Positions 14,238-19,102 of a DNA stretch of 20,286 bases are shown one piece after another. Origin of the DNA: Clostridia bacterium (lineage in GTDB: Bacteria; Bacillota_A; Clostridia; Oscillospirales; CAG-272); assembly GCA_017414585.1 (NCBI GenBank), contig JAFQLN010000102.1, forward strand, positions 1-20,286, in the 5' to 3' direction. The notes below the pieces were generated by a model, which made no database searches, was not told where the DNA came from, and saw nothing but the letters and a program-made list of their open reading frames with translations. Position 1 is the first letter of the stretch. Every line of letters begins with the position of its first letter. Both the position numbers and the translations under genes were made by a program.

Positions 14238-14641
14238 TATTCAATCATCAAATCCGCCAGCGTCACGGAATCCAGATATTCGTTAATCACATCCCCCAGT
14301 CCGTGCCACAGCTTCTTCGTCCTGCATTCCTCATGCATCTCACACGGCTCCGCACCGCACTCCATGCACGCGACCGGCACGATCTCCCCTTCCGTCAGCC
14401 GAAGAATCTCACCGATCCGGTAGTCCTGCGGTGCCCGCGTGAGTCTGTATCCCCCGCCCTTGCCGGTCACGCCTTCAATCATGCCGTTCTTCGCCAGCGC
14501 AGGCAGAATCCGCTCCAGATACTTCAGCGAAATCGCCTGCCGCTCTGCAACCTCTTTCATGGGAATATACTTCCCGTCATCATGCTCCGCAAGATCAATC
14601 AAGACCCGCAGCGCATATCTTCCTCGGGTTGAAACCATCAT
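14237..14641 (-). CDS. Rrf2-family (IscR-like) transcriptional regulator
   Basis: This 134-residue winged-helix regulator probably carries an Fe-S cluster and controls Fe-S assembly genes. The N-terminus STRGRYALRVLIDLAEH (4-20) and the HTH and wing region (about 25-68, IPMKEVAERQAISLKYLERI, then GKGGGYRL) are typical of Rrf2 proteins. C92, C95, C100 and C106 follow in ACMECGAEPCEMHEECRTKKLW. Their positions agree with the cluster-binding Cys loop of IscR, although the spacing differs and there is one extra Cys. The adjacent nifU and nifS and the operator pair at 16899-16968 support an IscR-like job, including repression of nifS. Two ATG codons are adjacent (14641, 14638); AAAGGA lies about 13 bases upstream of the first. 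It could instead be CymR-like (cysteine metabolism), but that type lacks such a Cys loop. Confidence 0.88.
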   Translation of the reverse strand: MMVSTRGRYALRVLIDLAEHDDGKYIPMKEVAERQAISLKYLERILPALAKNGMIEGVTGKGGGYRLTRAPQDYRIGEILRLTEGEIVPVACMECGAEPCEMHEECRTKKLWHGLGDVINEYLDSVTLADLMIE

Positions 14642-14677
14642 GGTGGGGGGTGTCCTTTCTGGGAATTTTTGTGTGGG

Positions 14678-14966
14678 GGGAGACGGGGGGAACGGGGAGA
14701 ACGGTCGCTTTCTTGAAAGAAATCTCCGCAAAGAACTTTAAACTGGCGCACGTTTGGGTGCACAGACATATTCTGAAGCCGATATGGTGGAGAGGGGGGA
14801 GAGATAAGTTGTTATGCTTCAGCTGAACGAGACGATATTTGATCCAAGGGATCAGAAACTCGTTAATACGGCTCATGGGGGCCGCCGAGACCCCATGAGC
14901 CCACGCCGGCGAGAGAGTGCTAAATATGCAGTCCAAACTGTACGTTGGTCAAGGCTCGCGCGCGGG
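14678..14966 (-). repeat. Repeat B, copy 2 (structured 5' leader element of rrf2)
   Basis: Read on the minus strand, this matches copy 1 over its full length, with the same spacing between landmarks. The hairpin at 14870-14901 pairs GGCTCATGGGG with CCCCATGAGCC. In the sense of the repeat its loop is TCTCGGCGGC, against TCTCGGTGGT in copy 1, while the stem has a wholly different sequence. The core block is 14813-14856. The last hairpin (TTTCT, loop TTCA, AGAAA) is at 14709-14722, within CGG/CCG. A C-rich tract follows and leads into the rrf2 start 37 bases further on. Confidence 0.8.
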
Positions 14967-15000
14967 GTGGGGGATGTGCGGGAGTGGGGTTCTTTTTTCT

Positions 15001-15462
15001 TTATTCTAACACGGGAGTGGGGGTCAGTCTAGCGGTTTCTTCGAGTTCGTCTTCGTCGTGGGGGGTAAAGAGGGATTTATCGTAGGGGATGCCGTTTTTG
15101 TCGAAGTAGTCTGCGAGGGCGTTGCGGATTGCTTCTTCGGCGAGGACGGAGCAGTGCATTTTATGTGCCGGGAGACCGTCGAGTGCTTCCGCGACTGCTT
15201 TATTGGTGATTTCCATTGCTTCTTCGACTTTTCTGCCTTTGATCAGTTCGGTTGCCATGGAGCTGGATGCGATGGCGCTGCCGCAGCCGAAGGTTTCAAA
15301 TTTTACGTCTTCAATGATGCCGTTTTCGATTTTCAGGTAGATTTTCATGATATCGCCGCACTTCATATTGCCGACTTCACCGATGCCGTCTGCGTTTTCG
15401 ATTGTGCCGACATTCCGGGGATTTCTGAAGTGATCCATAACCTTTTCACTGTAAAGTGCCAT
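15001..15462 (-). CDS. nifU: Fe-S cluster assembly scaffold NifU/IscU
   Basis: This 153-residue scaffold accepts sulfur from NifS and assembles [2Fe-2S] or [4Fe-4S] clusters for transfer to apoproteins. The three cluster ligands are present: C35 in NMKCGD (with D37), C60 in FGCGSAIAS and C104 in KMHCSVLAEEAI. The start MALYSEKVMDHFRNPRNVG is typical of clostridial NifU/IscU. There is no C-terminal Nfu domain; a short charged tail of about 25 residues (DKSLFTPHDEDELEETARL) extends it beyond the usual 125-145. The ATG at 15462 has GGAGG 7 bases upstream; an in-frame start at 15480 would lie before that site. It follows nifS on the same strand, 220 bases downstream, with repeat A copy 3 between them. 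Transcription from the nifS promoter is likely. Confidence 0.95.
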   Translation of the reverse strand: MALYSEKVMDHFRNPRNVGTIENADGIGEVGNMKCGDIMKIYLKIENGIIEDVKFETFGCGSAIASSSMATELIKGRKVEEAMEITNKAVAEALDGLPAHKMHCSVLAEEAIRNALADYFDKNGIPYDKSLFTPHDEDELEETARLTPTPVLE

Positions 15463-15492
15463 AAGTACCTCCAATTTCAACTGTACGTTGTC

Positions 15493-15645
15493 TCATAAAA
15501 GTTTTTATCAAACTTTTTCAAAAGTTTGTGGGGTTCAAAGGGGCAACGCCCCTTGTCGAGGACCGCAGTCCTCGAAACACACAAGACTTCTGAAAAAGTT
15601 CCTTTTTTCGGTTCCTTTTTTCCTCGCTAAAGGAAAAAAGGAACA
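15493..15645 (+). repeat. Repeat A, copy 3 (between nifS and nifU, antisense to them)
   Basis: Hairpins: 15509-15528 (CAAACTTT, loop TTCA, AAAGTTTG); 15540-15552 (GGGGC, loop AAC, GCCCC); 15557-15574 (CGAGGAC, loop CGCA, GTCCTCG); 15611-15644 (GTTCCTTTTTTCC, loop TCGCTAAA, GGAAAAAAGGAAC). Stem 3 has a third, independent sequence. The first 25 or so bases of copies 1 and 2 are missing. The repeat points to the right while nifS and nifU run to the left, so the mRNA carries its complement, which could also fold. Confidence 0.85.
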
Positions 15646-15682
15646 AGTTTTATCTTGGTATTCTATATCTCCATGCGCCTTC

Positions 15683-16873
15683 TCACGCAATCATATACTC
15701 CCTCTTCCCTTCCTGCAGGTCGCGCCATACGGGGGACATCTCCCGCAGCTGCCGGACTACATCGGTCACAGCCTCTGCAATCGCATCCACATCCGCCTCC
15801 GTCATATCCTCGGACAGCGAGAGCCGGAGCGAACCGTGTGCGATTTCGTGGGGCTTGCCGATTGCCAGCAGTACATGACTCGGATCGAGCGAACCGGATG
15901 TGCACGCCGAACCGGACGATGCCGCCACGCCCCGGTCGTCAAGCATTAGAAGGAGCGATTCCCCTTCAATGCCCTCGAAGCAGAAGTGCACGTTCGACGG
16001 AAGCCGGTTTTCGCGGTGTCCGCTGAGGGATGCGTGCGGGATTTCTTCGAGCCTGCCGATCAGGCGATCGCGGAGTGACGTCAGGTGCGCCATATTCTTC
16101 TCCATATTTTCGCACGCCTCGGTGAGAGCTGCCGCCATGCCTGCTATCCCGGGAAGATTCTCCGTACCGGCACGTTTTCCCTTTTCCTGTGCGCCGCCTT
16201 CAATCAGTCCCGTCAGCCGGATGCCCTTTTTCGCATACAGCACACCCACGCCTTTCGGTCCGTGGAATTTGTGCGCCGACAGGGACAAGAGGTCAATATT
16301 TTCTTCCTTTACGTTCACCGGGATATGTCCGACCGCCTGCACGGCATCCGTGTGAAAGAGTACGCCGTGCCGCCGGCAGATTTCTCCGATCTGTCTGACC
16401 GGCTGAATCGTGCCGATTTCGTTGTTCGCGTACATGACGGATACCAGACAAGTCTCGTCCGTGATCGCCGCCTCCACTTCCTCCGGACGAACGATTCCGT
16501 CCTCGTGCACATCCAGATACGTCACGGTAAAACCGCTTTTTCTTAACTTTTCCACCGTGTGCAGAACGGCATGATGTTCAAATGCCGTAGTGATGATGTG
16601 GCGCTTTCCCTTTCGTTCGCCGAGGGCCGCTGCGGAAACAATCGCCTGATTGTCCGCTTCACTGCCGCCGGAGGTGAAGTAAATTTCCTGCGGGAGTGCA
16701 CCGATTGCGGATGCAATGTTCGCCCGCGCGGTTTCGAGCAGGTCCTTTGCACGCTGACCCGCGGAGTGGAGGCTGGACGGATTGCCCCAGTTCCCTTCCA
16801 TGACGGTCAGCATCGCCTGTGCCGCTCTTCTTGAAATCTTCGTTGTCGCCGCGTTGTCTGCGTATATATACAT
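15683..16873 (-). CDS. nifS: Cysteine desulfurase NifS/IscS (group I)
   Basis: This 396-residue PLP enzyme converts L-cysteine to alanine and carries the sulfur as a persulfide for NifU. MYIYADNAATTKIS opens the class V aminotransferase fold. FTSGGSEADN (66-75) and AFEHHAV (97-103) form the PLP pocket. K202 in SAHKFHGPKG is the Schiff-base lysine. C324 in SSGSACTSGSLDPSHVL is the active-site cysteine on the long loop of group I enzymes. The GTENLPGIAG segment is also present. The ATG at 16873 is chosen because the longer in-frame start at 16942 would lie upstream of the predicted transcription start (about 16926) and read through an operator. GAAAGGG lies about 8 bases upstream. It is first in the order nifS, nifU, rrf2. 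Confidence 0.96.
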   Translation of the reverse strand: MYIYADNAATTKISRRAAQAMLTVMEGNWGNPSSLHSAGQRAKDLLETARANIASAIGALPQEIYFTSGGSEADNQAIVSAAALGERKGKRHIITTAFEHHAVLHTVEKLRKSGFTVTYLDVHEDGIVRPEEVEAAITDETCLVSVMYANNEIGTIQPVRQIGEICRRHGVLFHTDAVQAVGHIPVNVKEENIDLLSLSAHKFHGPKGVGVLYAKKGIRLTGLIEGGAQEKGKRAGTENLPGIAGMAAALTEACENMEKNMAHLTSLRDRLIGRLEEIPHASLSGHRENRLPSNVHFCFEGIEGESLLLMLDDRGVAASSGSACTSGSLDPSHVLLAIGKPHEIAHGSLRLSLSEDMTEADVDAIAEAVTDVVRQLREMSPVWRDLQEGKREYMIA

Positions 16874-16898
16874 GGTAAAACCCTTTCTTCTGTTATTT

Positions 16899-16915
16899 CC
16901 TACCTCGTTGGTAGG
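16899..16915. promoter_or_regulatory. Operator 1 of nifS (probable Rrf2/IscR site)
   Basis: CCTACCTCGTTGGTAGG is a 6-bp inverted repeat with a 5-base spacer. It sits about 11-27 bases after the predicted transcription start. On the minus strand it aligns without gaps to operator 2: ACCTA, six variable bases, AGGTAGG. The pairing of two matching sites suggests one regulator, probably the Rrf2 protein encoded at 14237-14641. Confidence 0.7.
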
Positions 16916-16932
16916 TTTTCTTTTGTGACTAC

Positions 16933-16961
16933 AGTATAGCATAGATTACCTACCTTGTCAA
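16933..16961 (-). promoter_or_regulatory. Promoter of nifS (-nifU-rrf2)
   Basis: On the minus strand the -35 is TTGACA (16961-16956), the spacer is 17 bases and the -10 is TATACT (16938-16933). The -35 lies inside operator 2, so a bound repressor would block RNA polymerase. Confidence 0.9.
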
Positions 16962-16968
16962 TAGGTAA
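16946..16968. promoter_or_regulatory. Operator 2 of nifS, covering the -35 element
   Basis: TTACCTA and TAGGTAA form a 7-bp inverted repeat around 9 bases. It shares ACCTA-N6-AGGTAGG (minus strand) with operator 1, about 50 bases away. It overlaps the -35 and the spacer. Confidence 0.72.
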
Positions 16969-17081
16969 TTGAAAGATTTTCCGAAAAAATTTTATGCACT
17001 CCAGAAGGGGGATGTCCTGACGGAATTTCTGATAAAAACGACGGACACTGTGATGATTGATCATGGAACCAGCAGGATCAT

Positions 17082-17240
17082 TTTTCGTAGGGACCGGTGG
17101 CGCATGCATGCGCGGCCCGACGGTCCGAAAACGAACGATTTTACGAAAATGTCCGTCGGCGGATCGTTTATAAACCTTTTCCCCGTTTCATTTGTTCAAA
17201 TCGTTCGACGGACCGTCGGGGACGCCGGTCCCTACGAAAA
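17082..17240. repeat. 159-bp nested palindromic MITE-like element
   Basis: Three successive pairs of arms face each other: TTTTCGTAGGGACCGG (17082-17097) with 17225-17240; CCCGACGGTCCG (17116-17127) with 17209-17220; CGAACGATTT (17132-17141) with AAATCGTTCG (17198-17207). All three are perfect. The left side also contains the 14-bp palindrome GCGCATGCATGCGC (17100-17113), with only 4 bases opposite. It is related to the element at 12723-12852. The rest of the gap 16974-17328 holds nothing else recognisable. Confidence 0.8.
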
Positions 17241-17328
17241 TCGGGTGTATTTCCGCCGATATATCCTTATATTCAAATTTCTGTACAAAAGTAAATGCTA
17301 TTGCCGTGTTTTGGAACATATTGCACTA

Positions 17329-17357
17329 TTGACACAGCGGCGCTTCTGTGATATAAT
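17329..17357 (+). promoter_or_regulatory. Promoter of pyrC
   Basis: Consensus -35 TTGACA (17329-17334), 17-base spacer and consensus -10 TATAAT (17352-17357) with a TGA extension. Transcription should start near 17364, giving a leader of about 137 bases before pyrC. Confidence 0.93.
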
Positions 17358-17380
17358 TTATAAGATAAGAACGTAAGAAA

Positions 17381-17497
17381 ATGTTGGAAGCGGTACGAAG
17401 CTGCCGCCGGAAAATCGCTGCGCTGCATCCGCACGCCGGGACGCGCAGGTGTTTTTATGCCCGGACAGCCCCTCTGCCGCAGATTTCAGGAGAATGA
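17381..17497 (+). CDS. Possible 38-residue leader peptide upstream of pyrC
   Basis: An ATG at 17381 opens a 38-codon frame ending in TGA at 17495-17497, 3 bases before the pyrC start. The pyrC ribosome binding site AGGAG (17488-17492) lies within its last codons, which would allow translational coupling. The peptide would be rich in Arg and Cys (it begins MLEAVRSCRRKIAALHPH). Its own ribosome binding site is weak. It may be a regulatory leader or chance. Confidence 0.3.
   Translation: MLEAVRSCRRKIAALHPHAGTRRCFYARTAPLPQISGE
17418..17457 (+). terminator. Possible attenuator in the pyrC leader
   Basis: CTGCGC (17418-17423) pairs with GCGCAG (17443-17448), followed by GTGTTTTTAT. A competing stem CCGGG (17436-17440) with CCCGG (17460-17464) overlaps it and would enclose the T run. 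The stem is short. No PyrR-binding loop consensus is seen. Confidence 0.3.
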
Positions 17498-17500
17498 CGG

Positions 17501-18766
17501 ATGAAATTCCTTTATAAAAACTGCTCCCTCCATAGCTCCCGCAGCTGCATCGAAACCGTCGATCTTTTCGTCGATTCCGATGCTCTCTCTGCTTCTTTTA
17601 CCGGTTTTTCCGCTGACGGCGATGTGCATATCGCTGACGGTTGTGCATTTCATATTTTTCCCGGTTTCGCCGATGTTCATGTACATCTCCGTGAGCCGGG
17701 TTTTTCTTATAAAGAAACCATCGCATCCGGAACAAAAGCCTGCGCGCACGGCGGATATACCGCGGTCTGCTCCATGCCGAACCTCAGCCCCGCACCGGAC
17801 AGCCCCGAAAATCTCCGCGTACAGCTTGACCTGATCGAAAAGAACGCCGTTATCCGCGTCCTCCCCTTCGGTACGATTACGGTCGGGGAAAAAGGCGAAA
17901 CGCTTGCCGATCTCGAAGGCATGGCGGATCACACAGCCGGATTCTCCGATGACGGTAAAGGCGTGCAGGACAGAGAGATGATGAAACAAGCCATGCTGCG
18001 CGTAAAGGCTCTCGGTAAAATCATCTCCGCGCACTGCGAGGACAATTCCCTTCTCAACGGCGGGTATATCCACGACGGCGCATACGCACGCATACACGGA
18101 CACCGCGGCATCTCGAGTGAATCCGAATGGGGCCCGATTGCAAGAGATATCGAACTGCTCAGCGAAACCGGATGCGCATACCACGTCTGCCATATCTCGA
18201 CAAAGGAAAGCGTGGAGCTCATCCGCAAAGCGAAGAAACAAGGACTGAATATCACCTGCGAAACCGGTCCGCACTACCTTCTCCTCGACGACGGAGACCT
18301 CGAGGAACACGGCAGATTCAAAATGAATCCCCCGCTCCGCTCGCGTGAAGACCGCATGGCACTGCTCGAAGGCATCTGTGACGGAACCATCGACATGATC
18401 GCCACCGACCATGCACCGCATTCCGCGGAAGAAAAGTCAAAAGGACTGGAAAAAAGCATGATGGGCGTGGTCGGCATCGAAACGGCGTTCCCGCTGTGCT
18501 ATACCCACCTCGTCAGAACCGGCATCATCACGCTCGATAAACTCATCGAACTGCTCCACGACAACCCGTGCAAACGCTTCAGCATCGAAAATGCATTGCC
18601 GAACAACTTCACGGTATATAATCTCGACGAAACAGACACGATCAACCCCGAAAACTTCCTTTCCATGGGCAAAGCCACACCGTTTGAAGGCTTCGTTGTA
18701 AAAGGCGTGTGCAAACTGACCGTCGCCGGCGGAAAAATCGCATACAACGGCATAACAAGGGAATAA
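17501..18766 (+). CDS. pyrC: Dihydroorotase PyrC (class I)
   Basis: This 421-residue zinc amidohydrolase makes dihydroorotate from carbamoyl-aspartate, the third step of pyrimidine synthesis. Metal ligands are visible: H60 and H62 in DVHVHLREPG, H178 in SAHCEDN, H231 in CHIST and D303 in ATDHAPHS. FSDDGKG (148-154) supplies the Asp found in class I bacterial enzymes in place of a carboxylated Lys (compared with Bacillus PyrC). KMNPPLRSREDR (274-285) is the conserved substrate-side motif. The ATG at 17501 has AGGAG 8 bases upstream. The N-terminal 50 residues are less conserved and slightly short for the beta-sandwich part. carB follows 336 bases later. No carA or pyrB lies next to it in the window. 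Confidence 0.94.
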   Translation: MKFLYKNCSLHSSRSCIETVDLFVDSDALSASFTGFSADGDVHIADGCAFHIFPGFADVHVHLREPGFSYKETIASGTKACAHGGYTAVCSMPNLSPAPDSPENLRVQLDLIEKNAVIRVLPFGTITVGEKGETLADLEGMADHTAGFSDDGKGVQDREMMKQAMLRVKALGKIISAHCEDNSLLNGGYIHDGAYARIHGHRGISSESEWGPIARDIELLSETGCAYHVCHISTKESVELIRKAKKQGLNITCETGPHYLLLDDGDLEEHGRFKMNPPLRSREDRMALLEGICDGTIDMIATDHAPHSAEEKSKGLEKSMMGVVGIETAFPLCYTHLVRTGIITLDKLIELLHDNPCKRFSIENALPNNFTVYNLDETDTINPENFLSMGKATPFEGFVVKGVCKLTVAGGKIAYNGITRE

Positions 18767-19102
18767 CCGTCCTTTCCGTCACCAGAAGAACAAACGGAAA
18801 ATCAGAATCAACCAAACTCCACGGTCATACAGCAAACTCCACGTCGCCTGTCGGCACATCTCCACCATATCAGGTAAAGCTGTAATCTGAAGTGCCGACC
18901 GGGACCCATGCACGAACGGGCCACGGACCTCGTCCCGAGGGTCTGCGGCCATGAGCGACCCTCGGGACCGCCCCACGCGCAGTGGCCCCCCGAACGGGTT
19001 CCGTTCAAAAAATCCCTGTCAGTAAAACTGACAACCAGCAAAACCGTTCCCCCATCACCTAAGAAAAATCAAAGTAAACATAGATTCCGGAGGTATCATA
19101 CT
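18767..19102 (+). promoter_or_regulatory. Highly structured intergenic region before carB
   Basis: No gene is seen. GTCGGCAC (18850-18857) pairs with GTGCCGAC (18892-18899). GGGCCAC (18918-18924) pairs with GTGGCCC (18982-18988) and encloses the perfect 12-bp stem GTCCCGAGGGTC (18932-18943) with GACCCTCGGGAC (18957-18968). GAACGG-GTT-CCGTTC (18992-19006) follows, and then TGTCAG/CTGACA. An 11-base direct repeat CAAACTCCACG occurs at 18813 and 18833. None of the hairpins has a T run on the + strand, so this is not a simple terminator. It may be a regulatory leader of carB, or an inserted repeat. Confidence 0.5.

Noticed and set aside
8443..15645. Repeat A as a CRISPR array or as plain terminators
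   Set aside because: The three copies are kilobases apart with no repeat-spacer pattern. The last hairpin is not followed by a T run, and separate terminators exist downstream of copies 1 and 2.
17486..18421. Minus-strand frame of 311 codons opposite pyrC
   Set aside because: It is a shadow of a clear dihydroorotase.
18808..19041. Minus-strand frame in the pyrC-carB gap
   Set aside because: It is made of the palindromic sequence, Arg/Trp/Cys-rich, and has no ribosome binding site.
17364..19102. PyrR-binding attenuators before pyrC and carB
   Set aside because: The conserved PyrR anti-antiterminator loop sequence is not present in either leader.
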